Below the pieces are notes generated by a model. That model had not been told where the DNA came from, searched no databases, and saw nothing but the letters and a program-made list of their open reading frames with translations. Source: Hyphomicrobiales bacterium (lineage in GTDB: Bacteria > Pseudomonadota > Alphaproteobacteria > Rhizobiales > Beijerinckiaceae). From it: 64,000 bases of DNA. Both the position numbers and the translations under genes were made by a program. Below, one piece after another: positions 29,963 through 40,024 of this stretch. Positions within the stretch are counted from its first letter, which is position 1, and each line of letters begins with the position of its first letter. Where the stretch lies: assembly GCA_019247605.1 (NCBI GenBank), contig JAFBAS010000162.1:1-64000 (forward strand), read 5' to 3'.

Positions 29963-31060
29963 ATGAAAAGCTGCGGCGGCATCCTTCCCGGACATGACAT
30001 CGACGCTCTCGTCGCCAAAGGCGCGATCGCCTCCGAGCGTCCGCTGCTGGACGGGCAAATCCAGCCCGCGAGCCTCGACCTGCGGCTCGGCGCGCGCGCC
30101 TGGCGCGTCCGCGCAAGCTTTCTGCCTGGGCCGCATCGCAAGGTGGCGGAGTGCCTCGCCAAGCTCAATGCGCATGAGGTCGACCTCGACGGTGAGCAAG
30201 GCGCGGTGCTCGAGAGGAATTGCGTCTACATCGCCGAGATCGAGGAGAGCCTCGCGCTTTCCGCCTCCTTGTCGGCGGCCGCCAATCCCAAAAGCTCGAC
30301 CGGACGGCTCGACGTGTTCACGCGCGTCATCACTGATCGCGCCGACCGTTTCGACATCATCAAGCCCGGTTATGCCGGCAAGCTCTATGCGGAAGTCTCG
30401 CCGCGCACCTTTCCGGTGCTGGCGCGACGCGGGTCGAGACTTGCCCAGCTTCGCCTGCGCACAGGCGAAGCCAGGCTCGATGACGATGAGCTCGCCGAGC
30501 TGCACGAGCGCGAAACCTTGGTGGCCGGGCTCAACCCTTCATTCGCCTCGGGCATCGCGGTGAGTGTCGACCTCGTGGGAACAAATGCCTCGGCCGTGGT
30601 CGGCTACCGGGCGAAGAACCATACGGGGCTGATCGATGTCGATCGCGCCGATGCCTACGAGCTCGGCGATTTCTGGGAACCGCTCACCGCGCCGGACAGA
30701 ACACTCGTGCTCGATCCCGACCAATTCTACATCCTGGCTTCGCGCGAGGCGGTGCATGTGCCGCCCGATTACGCGGCCGAGATGATGCCCTTCGATCCAC
30801 TGGTCGGGGAATTCCGCGTGCATTACGCGGGTTTTTTCGACCCGGGTTTCGGCCACGCCGCCGCCGGTGGCCATGGCAGCCGCGCCGTGCTCGAAGTGCG
30901 CTCCCGCGACGTGCCCTTCATTCTCGAGGACGGACAGACCGTAGCGCGCCTCGTTTACGAGCGTCTCTCCGAGCGGCCGAAGGCGCTCTACGGGAGCGAT
31001 CTCGGTTCCCACTATCAGGCGCAAGGACTAAAACTCTCGAAGCATTTCCGGGTTGGCTGA
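29963..31060 (+). CDS. dcd: 2'-deoxycytidine 5'-triphosphate deaminase (long form)
   Basis: GQIQPASLDLRLGARAWRVRASFLPG...SSTGRLDVFTRVITDRADRFDIIKPGYAGKLYAEVSPRTFPVL. Confidence 0.85.
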   Translation: MKSCGGILPGHDIDALVAKGAIASERPLLDGQIQPASLDLRLGARAWRVRASFLPGPHRKVAECLAKLNAHEVDLDGEQGAVLERNCVYIAEIEESLALSASLSAAANPKSSTGRLDVFTRVITDRADRFDIIKPGYAGKLYAEVSPRTFPVLARRGSRLAQLRLRTGEARLDDDELAELHERETLVAGLNPSFASGIAVSVDLVGTNASAVVGYRAKNHTGLIDVDRADAYELGDFWEPLTAPDRTLVLDPDQFYILASREAVHVPPDYAAEMMPFDPLVGEFRVHYAGFFDPGFGHAAAGGHGSRAVLEVRSRDVPFILEDGQTVARLVYERLSERPKALYGSDLGSHYQAQGLKLSKHFRVG

Positions 31061-31140
31061 GCGCTCCAGACGATCGAAACCGTGATCGCAGTTCCAGACA
31101 CGGCCTCCAGGTCCTCCTTGTCGCGCCCAATTGGCCGCGC

Positions 31141-32448
31141 TCAACCTTCGACCGCCTCCGTCTTGACGATCTCGATGCCGAAGCCCGAAAGGCCGACATA
31201 CGTCATCTCATGGGAGGACAGAAGGCGGATCGAGGAGACGCCGAGATCGCGCAGTATTTGGGCGCCGACACCGATCTCGCGCCATTGGCGGGTGCGCTCG
31301 GCCTGCGAGCCCGTGCGCTCGCCGTCGGGAAGCTTCGCGACCGGCACACCCGAGGTGCCGTCGCGCAAGTAGATGAGGACGCCGCGGCCTGCCTCCTTGA
31401 AGCGCGCAAGCGACGCGTTGATTGCTTTGCCACCCCCGAAAACGTCTTGAAGAATATGGGCGCGATGGAGCCTGGTAAGCACGTCTCGCCCCTCAGCAAG
31501 GTCGCCATGAACGAAAGCGAAATGGTTGACGGCGTCAAAAGGCGTGACGAAAGCGTGGCCTTGCAGCGGTCCGATGGCAGTCTCGACCGCAAAGGAGGCA
31601 ACCCGTTCCACGAGCTTCTCGCGCGATTGGCGATAGGCGATGAGATCGGCGACGGTGAAATGCTTGAGCTTGTGCCGCTTCGCGAATTCGGCGACTTGCC
31701 TGCCCTTCATCACCGTGCCGTCATCGTTGACGAGCTCGGCGAGCACGCCCACCGGCGGCAGGCCCGCAAGGTGGCACAGATCGACACAAGCTTCAGTATG
31801 CCCCGAGCGCATGAGAACGCCCCCGTCGCGCGCGATCAGTGGGAAGACATGCCCCGGACGCACGAAATCGGACGCGCCCATGTTGTCGTTTGCGAGCGCC
31901 CGCACCGTGTTGGTCCGTTCCTCGGCCGAGATGCCGGTCGTGAGTCCATGGCGCACGTCGACGGAGACGGTGAATGCAGTGCCGAGCGGGGCATCGTTCG
32001 TCGACACCATCGGATCGAGGCGCAACCGACGCGCCTCTTCGGCTGGCAAGGGTGCGCAGACGATCCCCGACGTGTGACGCACGATGAAGGCCATGGCCTG
32101 CGGCGTCGCGAGCGACGCCGCAATGAAGAGATCGCCTTCTCCTTCACGATCCTCATCGTCCGAGACCACGACGATCTCGCCCGCCTTGAAGGCCGCGATT
32201 GCCGAAGAGATCGTGTCAGTCACGTCGTTATCCTTCCCGTTCAGCGCGTCGGACCCCGCAAGCCCCAGGAAATCGTTCGGCGTCACGGCGCCTTTCGTTT
32301 CCTTGAGGATGAGCGTCGCCGTTTCCCGCGAGATCCAGGCGCGGTCCTGATTGCAGAATTGCGTTATTGCGCCCGGCGAGACACCGATCGAGCGCGCGAA
32401 ATCGGCGCGAGACACGCCTTTTGCCTTGAGCCACGCGGCAAGCTTCAT
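31141..32448 (-). CDS. ribB: XRE-type HTH domain fused to 3,4-dihydroxy-2-butanone 4-phosphate synthase (RibB) with degenerate RibA-like C-terminal domain (RibBX-type)
   Basis: N-term MKLAAWLKAKGVSRADFARSIGVSPGAITQFCNQDRAWISRETATLILKETKG (HTH); central VVVSDDEDREGEGDLFIAAS..RPGHVFPLIARDGGVLMRSGHTEACVDLCHLAGLPPVGVLAEL (RibB); C-term lacks the RibA Cys cluster. Confidence 0.92.
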   Translation of the reverse strand: MKLAAWLKAKGVSRADFARSIGVSPGAITQFCNQDRAWISRETATLILKETKGAVTPNDFLGLAGSDALNGKDNDVTDTISSAIAAFKAGEIVVVSDDEDREGEGDLFIAASLATPQAMAFIVRHTSGIVCAPLPAEEARRLRLDPMVSTNDAPLGTAFTVSVDVRHGLTTGISAEERTNTVRALANDNMGASDFVRPGHVFPLIARDGGVLMRSGHTEACVDLCHLAGLPPVGVLAELVNDDGTVMKGRQVAEFAKRHKLKHFTVADLIAYRQSREKLVERVASFAVETAIGPLQGHAFVTPFDAVNHFAFVHGDLAEGRDVLTRLHRAHILQDVFGGGKAINASLARFKEAGRGVLIYLRDGTSGVPVAKLPDGERTGSQAERTRQWREIGVGAQILRDLGVSSIRLLSSHEMTYVGLSGFGIEIVKTEAVEG

Positions 32449-32474
32449 GGGGCGAATTCTACCGGGAACTGAGG

Positions 32475-32531
32475 TTTAATACAACTAAACCGCGTGAATC
32501 ACCCGCGTGGGGTCATTTAATGCAACTAAAC
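32475..32531. promoter_or_regulatory. Two direct repeats TTTAATRCAACTAAAC (putative operators) upstream of the HTH-RibB gene
   Basis: 32475-32490 TTTAATACAACTAAAC and 32516-32531 TTTAATGCAACTAAAC; copy 1 sits in the imperfect palindrome GGTTTA-N7-TAAACC. Confidence 0.75.
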
Positions 32532-32543
32532 AGGGGCTACGGA

Positions 32544-33656
32544 TCATCGCGGAAAGGGCCAGCGCGGGGGCTCTCCGAGCTGGGCGCGCTGGCGCAAAAA
32601 ATGGTCTGCGATCACGCAGGCGAGCATCGCTTCGCCGACGGGCACCGCCCGTATGCCGACACACGGATCATGGCGGCCCTTGGTCGCGATCTCGCGCTCG
32701 GCGCCAAAACGATCCACCGTTCGGCGGGGAGAGAGGATGGAAGAGGTCGGCTTCACGGCAAAGCGGGCCACGACGGCCTGCCCCGTCGATATGCCCCCGA
32801 GAATCCCGCCCGCGTGGTTTGAAAGGAAAGTGATTCCATCATTGCCGGCGCGCATCTCGTCCGCATTCTCCTCGCCCGACAGGCTCGCGGCCGCAAAGCC
32901 CTCGCCGATCTCAACCCCCTTCACCGCGTTGATGCTCATCAGCGCCGCCGCGATATCGGCATCGAGTTTTCCGTAAACCGGTGCGCCGAGCCCGGCCGGG
33001 ACGCCTTCGGCCACGACCTCGATCACCGCGCCGAGCGACGAGCCGCGCTTTCGAACCGCGTCGAGCTCCTCGGCGAAACTCGCCGCGGCTTTAGCGTCGG
33101 GGCTGAAGAAGGCGTTGCGCGCGACTTCGTCCCAATCCCAACGATCGCGATCGACCCGCAACGAGCCCATCTGCACGAGCGCGCCGCGAACCGTCATGCC
33201 GGGCACGATCTTGCGCGCGATGGCGCCGGCCGCGACCCGCATCGCGGTCTCGCGCGCCGACGAACGCCCGCCCCCTCGATAATCACGAAATCCGTATTTC
33301 AGGTCGTAAGTCACGTCTGCGTGGCCGGGGCGATAGGCGTCACGGATGTCGTCGTAATCCTTTGAGCGCCTATCCTCGTTGTCGATGACGAGGCCGATCG
33401 GCGTGCCCGTGGTCACTGGTGCCTTGATGCGATCATCGGCGAAGACGCCCGATAGAATTTTCACGCGGTCGGGCTCGCGCCTTTGCGTGGTGAAGCGGGA
33501 CTGGCCGGGGCGGCGCCGGTCGAGTTCGCGCTGGATATCAGCCTCGGAAAGCGGGATGCCGGGCGGGCAGCCATCGACGACGCAGCCGATCGACACCCCG
33601 TGGCTTTCGCCGAAGGTAGTGACCCGAAAGAGGTGGCCGAAGCTGTTATGCGACAT
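32544..33656 (-). CDS. aroC: Chorismate synthase
   Basis: [63 protein letters not shown]. Confidence 0.97.
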   Translation of the reverse strand: MSHNSFGHLFRVTTFGESHGVSIGCVVDGCPPGIPLSEADIQRELDRRRPGQSRFTTQRREPDRVKILSGVFADDRIKAPVTTGTPIGLVIDNEDRRSKDYDDIRDAYRPGHADVTYDLKYGFRDYRGGGRSSARETAMRVAAGAIARKIVPGMTVRGALVQMGSLRVDRDRWDWDEVARNAFFSPDAKAAASFAEELDAVRKRGSSLGAVIEVVAEGVPAGLGAPVYGKLDADIAAALMSINAVKGVEIGEGFAAASLSGEENADEMRAGNDGITFLSNHAGGILGGISTGQAVVARFAVKPTSSILSPRRTVDRFGAEREIATKGRHDPCVGIRAVPVGEAMLACVIADHFLRQRAQLGEPPRWPFPR

Positions 33657-33821
33657 CGAAGGCGCCTCGGCTATGCGAAGGACCGGCGGCTCGCCCCTGA
33701 TCCCTTGCGTGAACAGAGCAAACCAAAGACGCGGATGGTGATTGCCGCCAGGACAGCGAAAGTCAACCAGCCCTCACCACAAGCCTTGACCTGCGATGAA
33801 TTTGCAAGGCATCGAACTCTC

Positions 33822-34160
33822 ATGCGGCTTCGCAGCGACATATGGGTCTCGGCTTATCTGCGCCGTTGCGCGGCCGAGGGCGTCACGGCCGTGCTTCGAC
33901 GCAGGGGCGCTGCGGAAGCCGGCGCGATCTTCGTCAAGGTCGACAGGCTCGACGATACGGCAACGCTTTACGGCCCCTCCCCGCCGACCGAGGAGCTCCC
34001 GCAAGGGGTCGATCGCCTGTTCACGCGCTTTCACGAACTTGCGGCAGTGCCTCCTGCCGAGATCGAGGCGCGCCTCGCGAAGGAACGCCGCTTCGATCCC
34101 GACATCTGGATCGTCGAGGTCGAGGATCGCCAGGGCCGCTCATTCTTGGAGCTGGCGTGA
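33822..34160 (+). CDS. DUF1491 family protein
   Basis: MRLRSDIWVSAYLRRCAAEGVTAVLRRRGAAEAGAIFVKVDRLDDTATLYGPSPP. Confidence 0.8.
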   Translation: MRLRSDIWVSAYLRRCAAEGVTAVLRRRGAAEAGAIFVKVDRLDDTATLYGPSPPTEELPQGVDRLFTRFHELAAVPPAEIEARLAKERRFDPDIWIVEVEDRQGRSFLELA

Positions 34161-34217
34161 AGGGGACATCTGATTCGACCGAAGCAGGATATTCGAGCGG
34201 CGAGCCGCAAGGCCGGC

Positions 34218-35336
34218 TCAGCGGCTGCGTTCGCGGCGTTTGAACGAGCCGGCGATGACGGGCTCAGCGCTGGGCAATGGCGTCTCGCGAAACGGGCGCT
34301 GCGCAGCCACATGACGAAGTGGGCGGGCCCTGAACTGCGCAAACCCCTCAAGCACCATGAGGGCAGCCGCGCCGCTCGTCTCGCGGGCGAGGCGCTCGAG
34401 TGAAAAGATGCGCTCGACCGAGCGCGAGAGGTGGACGCCGCGCCGCAAGAGCAACGTGACGATCGGCTCGGGCCGCGCTCCGCAAGCCCGCAGCGCGATC
34501 ACGAGCGGCTCGCCAGTCGAATCCTCGACGATCCTGCGGGCATCTTCGAGGCTGACGCCGAGCCAGCTCGCAAGCGCCTCGACCACTTTCTCCTTACCCT
34601 GTCCCGCAAGCTCGTGGATGGCCACATCGAGCTCTTCGCGCGCATATGGGCTCGGGCGCCCCCTTGTCAAAAAGCCACGGCGTGTCGCTTCGGCCGCGAT
34701 CGCGGCGCGCTCATGGGGCTCGGCCTCCATGAAGAGGGCGCAGCGTTCGCGAAGGCCGAGGCTTGGTCTCTCGAGCAGCAGTTTTGCAAGCTCGAGATCG
34801 CCGCGCGCCCTCGCGCACAACAGGGAGACGACATCTCCCGGCAGATCGCGTTTCGGCTTTTGCGCAAGCGCGAGGTCGACCGGGAGTTGGTCGCGATAGA
34901 CCAGAATGCGCGCGGTCGTTTCCGCGATGTCGTTACGTGTCGCGATGGCGGCCGCGACCAAGCCCGAACCTTGCTCGGCCAGGATATCGAGCGTGCGCCG
35001 ATCGAGCGTGATCGCGTCACGCAGCACGGCGAAGCTCACCTCGTCCTCGCGCGCCAGAAGCGCTTCGAGAACGCCACGCGGCGTCTCGACATGTCGGGCG
35101 AGCTTTGCCGCAACCGCGAGCCCCGTTTGCACATCGACGATGCGGATCAGCGGCTCTATGAGGGCTTCGAACTGAACGAGTTCGTCATTGGTGTGCATCA
35201 CGCGCCCGACGAAGAGGTCCGTGAGCACGCGCGCCAGTACCATGCGCGGATCGATGCCATCGGCCTTCGCCGCGAGGATGAGGGGGCCAATCTCTGGAAA
35301 AGCGTTCGCTGGCATCGGTGTCGCGGGAACCTGCAT
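34218..35336 (-). CDS. DUF2336 domain-containing protein
   Basis: 372 aa helical-repeat protein: LTDLFVGRVMHTNDELVQFEALIEPLIRIVDVQTGLAVAAKLARHVETPRGVLEALLAREDEVSFAVL. Confidence 0.75.
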   Translation of the reverse strand: MQVPATPMPANAFPEIGPLILAAKADGIDPRMVLARVLTDLFVGRVMHTNDELVQFEALIEPLIRIVDVQTGLAVAAKLARHVETPRGVLEALLAREDEVSFAVLRDAITLDRRTLDILAEQGSGLVAAAIATRNDIAETTARILVYRDQLPVDLALAQKPKRDLPGDVVSLLCARARGDLELAKLLLERPSLGLRERCALFMEAEPHERAAIAAEATRRGFLTRGRPSPYAREELDVAIHELAGQGKEKVVEALASWLGVSLEDARRIVEDSTGEPLVIALRACGARPEPIVTLLLRRGVHLSRSVERIFSLERLARETSGAAALMVLEGFAQFRARPLRHVAAQRPFRETPLPSAEPVIAGSFKRRERSR

Positions 35337-35521
35337 GACGTGATCGGTCGCACGGCAAAAATATGCGTGCCGCCGTTAGCATCACGTTAACCAACCTCCC
35401 CCAGCATGGAACTCGGACGAGTGAGCGCGGCCCGATGGCGTGCTCGAGGGTCGGGTCGAACGAGCGCCAAGGCGGCAATCGAGCAGCCTTCCGCGCGAGA
35501 CCGAAACGGAGTGGGGACATC

Positions 35522-35746
35522 ATGGGTCACGTCGTCTCTTTGTCGGAGGCCGCACGCGTCTTTCCATCTCGCCACCGCGAGCCCGTGCCTCAAGGTGGCG
35601 CGACGATCAGCCTCTTCCTTGGCGTGCGCTACGAGCGCTGGGATACATCGGCCAATGGCACGAAACGCGATGTGGTTTCGAGCCCGGACACGAACACCGA
35701 GCAGGCGACGGCGCAAGGCGAGATCGCAGCGGCCGACGTGGCTTAG
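35522..35746 (+). CDS. Small conserved-type hypothetical protein
   Basis: MGHVVSLSEAARVFPSRHREPVPQGGATISLFLGVRYERWDTSANG. Confidence 0.45.
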   Translation: MGHVVSLSEAARVFPSRHREPVPQGGATISLFLGVRYERWDTSANGTKRDVVSSPDTNTEQATAQGEIAAADVA

Positions 35747-35827
35747 CGCATCGGTTAAGGCGGCCCAAGCGCCGTTCCGTAACCGGCCGCGCATGCGGGC
35801 CGAGGTTTCGGCTCACGCGCGATTTGT

Positions 35828-36391
35828 TCACTCGATATGCTGGCAGCTTGCGCGCGAGACGAGCGTCTTGGCGGCTTGGCGCTGACTCGGAAAAAGCGCG
35901 AGCGCCCGGAAGACGGCGAAGCCGCGCGTGCGCGACGAGACGGCACGCACTTCCCCGCTCGGATTGTCCGGGTCATCGTCGATGGCACGTTCGGCCGCCT
36001 GGGCGGGCGTCAGCGCGACCACCTCGAGGCGGCCGTTCTCCGCGACGGAATTCGACAAGGCGAAGAAGGCGCCCCCTCCCTCCTGATGAAGCGCGATCGA
36101 CGAGAACCCGTCAACACCCGCGGGCAGCGAGACCTTCACTGGCCCTTCGGTGAGATCGAAAGAACATACCGCAGCTGCGACGTTGGGATCTTCCATGCCA
36201 TCGAGAAGCGTCGCATTTCGGTCGAGCGGCACGAGACGAAGCTCCGGCGCAAGGCCGGATACGAGCGAGAAAGCATCCGCGTGCGACAAGCTCGGCACGG
36301 AAAGAACGCTCACGATGTGCACCGAAACAGCAACGAGGACGAGGCAAGCGATCAGCCTCAGCGCCTCGGCGAGTTTGCCGATCAGGTGCAT
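35828..36391 (-). CDS. DUF1254-type domain protein
   Basis: LSHADAFSLVSGLAPELRLVPLDRNATLLDGMEDPNVAAAVCSFDLTEGPVKVSLPA; adjacent to a DUF1214 gene. Confidence 0.65.
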   Translation of the reverse strand: MHLIGKLAEALRLIACLVLVAVSVHIVSVLSVPSLSHADAFSLVSGLAPELRLVPLDRNATLLDGMEDPNVAAAVCSFDLTEGPVKVSLPAGVDGFSSIALHQEGGGAFFALSNSVAENGRLEVVALTPAQAAERAIDDDPDNPSGEVRAVSSRTRGFAVFRALALFPSQRQAAKTLVSRASCQHIE

Positions 36392-36954
36392 GTGAGCCTC
36401 GTGATCGCCGGGACCTGCTCGGGCGTCACCGAGACCCCGGTGCCGATCGGCGTGTCGTAAAGGCGCAAGAGCAGGATGAATCCACCAGCCGGCGCGGGCA
36501 GCCAATCACCCGGCATGATCTGCGAGCCCACATTGATGGCAAAAATGCCCTTTGCGTCGCGGCTGAGCTCGGTCGAGGTGAAGCCCTGGCGTTGCGCCGG
36601 GTTGGCGATGAGGCGGCCTGCCTCATCGAACAAGGTGACGCTCCAGAAACGCGCGGCCGGCGTTGCCCCGGATATCGAATACGCACAACGCCCATCGAGC
36701 CTGCGCCCTTGCGAATCGTGCCGCGCCGTCAAGGTGAATCCTTCTCCCGAGGCAAGCGGAATGACGCCCGAGCGGGCTCTCTCGGCTTGTGCATAAGGAT
36801 CGGCGGAAACCAGGCTTTCCGAGATTCGCATCTCCCACGCGCCGGCCCGAACGAGATCCCCCGATACATTGCGATCGAGCGCGAGCTCGGCGCTTCTGAG
36901 CCCGACCGCGGCTCCGCCGAAGAGGACCATGAGGATCGCGAGAAGGCGCAGCAT
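36382..36954 (-). CDS. DUF1214 domain-containing protein
   Basis: GEGFTLTARHDSQGRRLDGRCAYSISGATPAARFWSVTLFDEAGRLIANPAQRQGFTSTELSRDAKGIFAINVG. Confidence 0.8.
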   Translation of the reverse strand: MLRLLAILMVLFGGAAVGLRSAELALDRNVSGDLVRAGAWEMRISESLVSADPYAQAERARSGVIPLASGEGFTLTARHDSQGRRLDGRCAYSISGATPAARFWSVTLFDEAGRLIANPAQRQGFTSTELSRDAKGIFAINVGSQIMPGDWLPAPAGGFILLLRLYDTPIGTGVSVTPEQVPAITRLTCT

Positions 36955-36968
36955 CGGCTTCGTTCCGA

Positions 36969-39203
36969 TCAGCGAAGTGCCCGCGCGCCGGCCGCGCTCA
37001 AGCGTCCATCCTCGAGCTGCAGGATGCGCACGGGATCGGTCGGCACTTCCTGCACGGCGACGGGTTGCGCAAGCAGATTCTCGATGCCGTTGATGACCTC
37101 CATGGAACGGCGCGACAACGTTTGCGAACGCGGCGCGGCGACACCCGTCCCGCGCGCTTGCTCGTCCTTGGCCCGCGCCGCGGGCGTGCCGTCAAGCCGG
37201 TCGTCGAATTGCTGGAAGGGCAGCGGCTTCGGATCGAGCCCCTGATGGGCATAGGCCATGATCTCATGCCAGGTCTTGGCCGGCAGGGAGCCGCCGGTCA
37301 TGCCATTCGTCGGTTCGTAGTCGTCATTGCCCATCCAGATCACGCCGACGAGGTAAGCGCTGTAGCCGTCGAACCACGCGTCGCGGCTGGCGTTCGTCGT
37401 GCCGGTTTTTCCGGCGAGCATCATGCCCGGAATGATGGCGGCGCGCCCGGTTCCCTCGGCCACCACATGGCGCATCATGCCGACGATATCGGTCTCCACT
37501 TGCGTCGAAAGCACTTGCGGGCGGGGCGCGCCGTCCTTGTCGAAAGTGTAGATCACCTGGCCTTTGGGATTCATGATCTCGATCGCGGCATGCGGCGGCG
37601 CCCGGCGTCCGCCGTTGGCGAAGACGGCATAGACAGAGGCGATCTCGAGCGGATTGACCCCGACGGCACCGATGGGAAGCGACTGTGTATCGTTGATTTC
37701 GGTGGTGATGCCGAGCCGTTTCGCCATTTCGATGATTCGCGCGCGCCCGGCCTTCGGATTGCCGTCCCCGAGCGCGATCGACAAACGCACCGGAACGCTG
37801 TTCAGCGAATGCGTGATGGCTTGGGTCAGCGTCACCCGCCCCATATATTTGCCGCCGAAATTCGACGGGCACCAATTGACGATGCAAATTGGCGCGTCGA
37901 CGATCATCGTATCGGGATGAAATTTTCCGCTGGCGAGCGCTGTCGTATAGACGATCGGCTTGAAGGACGATCCTGGCTGCCTCAAGGAATCGGTCGCGCG
38001 GTTGAACTGGCTGTCGCCGTAGTCGCGCCCGCCCACCATGACGCGCACGGCGCCGTCCGGCTCCATGATCACCATCGCGGATTGCTCGACATTCCAATGG
38101 TCGCCCTCGTCGCGCAACGCGGCCTCTATCGAGCTTTCGGCCTTGCGCTGCAGATCGGCATCGAAGGCCGTGCGCACGATGACGGAGCGCTCCGGACCGA
38201 GCTTGCCGGCATCGGCGAGCTTGCGCACCTCGTCGTAAGCGTAATCAAGATAATAATCGGGGCTGTAGTCGCGTCCTCGATCGACCGGAGTTGCCGGGTT
38301 CTGCCGCGCGGCGAGCACCTGGCCTTCGGTCATGAAACCGGCATCGACCATGTTGGACAAGACGTCGTTTGCCCGCGCGCGCGCCGCTGGCAAATTCACG
38401 TAAGGCCCATATTTGGTCGGCGCCTTGAAGAGGCCGGCCAGCATTGCCGCCTCTGCAAGCGATATCTCCTTCACCGATTTGCCGAAATAATATTCGGAAG
38501 CCGCCGCGACCCCGAAGGTGCCGCCTCCCATATAGGCGCGGTCGAGATAGAGCTTGAGGATTTGCGACTTCGTCAGCCGCCTTTCGAGCCAAATCGAAAG
38601 AAAGGCCTCTTTTACCTTGCGCTCGAACGAGCGCTCGTTGGTGAGAAAAATGTTTTTCGCGAGTTGTTGCGTCAGCGTCGAGCCACCCTGCACCACGCCC
38701 GAGGCTCGGGCGTTGACGGTCAGGGCTCGCACAAGACCGACGGGATCGATGCCGAAATGTTCATAAAACCGCCGATCCTCGGTCGCGAACACGGCTTTGA
38801 GAAGATGGTCGGGAAATTCGCTCAGCGGGATCGTCGCGTCCTGTTTCAGGCCTCGTTTGCCGATCTCGACGCCGTTGCGGCCGAGAAATGTGACGGCGAG
38901 ATCCTGGCGCGACAGAAAATCATCGCTAGTGAGGCGGAAAGCCGGCTGAGCCAGCATCAACAGACCGACCAATCCGACGGTGCCGAGCGTCGCGGCCTCG
39001 CTCAACAGCTCGACGATGAGCCTGCGGATGCCCGAGACGTGGAGCTTGTCCGCGTGCAGCGCAAAGCGTCGGTAAGCATCGGTGATCCATTCACCGGCGC
39101 CGTAAAGCCCAGAGTCGATGAAAGAGTCGGCCCCGAGCAGCGCCCTTTTGGTCCTTGCCCAAAGCGAACTCGGCTTGGTCAGCATCGAGTGGCGACCCCA
39201 CAT
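36969..39203 (-). CDS. Class A penicillin-binding protein (PBP1A family; transglycosylase/transpeptidase)
   Basis: AVFATEDRRFYEHFGIDPVGLVRAL...GGSTLTQQLAKNIFLTNERSFERKVKEAFLSIWLE...RQPGSSFKPIVYTTAL...AGKTGTTNASRDAWFDGYS. Confidence 0.95.
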   Translation of the reverse strand: MWGRHSMLTKPSSLWARTKRALLGADSFIDSGLYGAGEWITDAYRRFALHADKLHVSGIRRLIVELLSEAATLGTVGLVGLLMLAQPAFRLTSDDFLSRQDLAVTFLGRNGVEIGKRGLKQDATIPLSEFPDHLLKAVFATEDRRFYEHFGIDPVGLVRALTVNARASGVVQGGSTLTQQLAKNIFLTNERSFERKVKEAFLSIWLERRLTKSQILKLYLDRAYMGGGTFGVAAASEYYFGKSVKEISLAEAAMLAGLFKAPTKYGPYVNLPAARARANDVLSNMVDAGFMTEGQVLAARQNPATPVDRGRDYSPDYYLDYAYDEVRKLADAGKLGPERSVIVRTAFDADLQRKAESSIEAALRDEGDHWNVEQSAMVIMEPDGAVRVMVGGRDYGDSQFNRATDSLRQPGSSFKPIVYTTALASGKFHPDTMIVDAPICIVNWCPSNFGGKYMGRVTLTQAITHSLNSVPVRLSIALGDGNPKAGRARIIEMAKRLGITTEINDTQSLPIGAVGVNPLEIASVYAVFANGGRRAPPHAAIEIMNPKGQVIYTFDKDGAPRPQVLSTQVETDIVGMMRHVVAEGTGRAAIIPGMMLAGKTGTTNASRDAWFDGYSAYLVGVIWMGNDDYEPTNGMTGGSLPAKTWHEIMAYAHQGLDPKPLPFQQFDDRLDGTPAARAKDEQARGTGVAAPRSQTLSRRSMEVINGIENLLAQPVAVQEVPTDPVRILQLEDGRLSAAGARALR

Positions 39204-39395
39204 GATCCTTTACGCCGCAGGCCCGCTTGCGAGACGGATATCTAGCAATGTGAGCGGGACAAAACCAGGGGAAACGGCTAATCCTGAGGATATAGACAAA
39301 AGAGGCAACCACAAGCTTCGAGTGACCCCGAGAATCGCCGCTATTTTGTGTCACCAAGCCATGGCCGGAAAGCGGCAAGGATGTAGAAATTGCTC

Positions 39396-39902
39396 ATGAG
39401 CGAGGACGATCTTCCCTTCTGGCGCCGCAAAACGCTCGAGGAGATGTCGCGGGACGAATGGGAGAGCCTGTGCGATGGCTGCGGCCGTTGTTGCCTCATC
39501 AAGCTCGAGGACGAGGATGATGGGCGCATCTACACGACCGATGTCGGCTGTCGCCTCCTCGACAAATCGACCTGCCGTTGCGGCGACTACAAAAATCGCA
39601 AGCAAAAGGTTCCCGATTGCATCCAGCTTTCGCCCGACCTCGCGCGCACCTTGAAATGGCTGCCGCCGACCTGTGCTTACCGGCTCGTTTCACGCGGCCA
39701 GGATCTCCCGTGGTGGCACCCCCTCGTATCGGGGCGGGCCGAAACGGTCATCGAGGCCGGCGTCTCGGCCGCCCGACGGATCGCGACTGGCGAGGATGAG
39801 GTCTCGACGGACGGCCTGTTCTCCCACATCAGGACGTGGCCGACACGCTGGCCGAGAAAAGCGCGGTTCAAGCCGGGGACAGGTGACGGGGAAAAACGTT
39901 AG
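39396..39902 (+). CDS. YcgN family cysteine cluster protein
   Basis: [70 protein letters not shown]. Confidence 0.93.
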   Translation: MSEDDLPFWRRKTLEEMSRDEWESLCDGCGRCCLIKLEDEDDGRIYTTDVGCRLLDKSTCRCGDYKNRKQKVPDCIQLSPDLARTLKWLPPTCAYRLVSRGQDLPWWHPLVSGRAETVIEAGVSAARRIATGEDEVSTDGLFSHIRTWPTRWPRKARFKPGTGDGEKR

Positions 39903-39988
39903 CAAAGCGCCAAAGTGGTCAACGAGGCGGAGAAGCATGTGGAGGACATCTTACCGCTACATTTCTCAGGGGCATTCCGTCCACCTTC

Positions 39989-40024
39989 GAGCAAGCATCT
40001 ACTTGCGAGCAAGCATCTACTTGC
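39989..40024. repeat. Exact 18-bp tandem duplication GAGCAAGCATCTACTTGC x2 spanning the meaB stop codon
   Basis: Read directly: 39989-40006 and 40007-40024 identical; meaB TAG stop at 40017-40019. Confidence 0.97.

Noticed and set aside
29963-31060. Long two-domain Dcd as novel
   Set aside because: A long (~360 aa) deoxycytidine triphosphate deaminase form is, to my knowledge, usual in Alphaproteobacteria.
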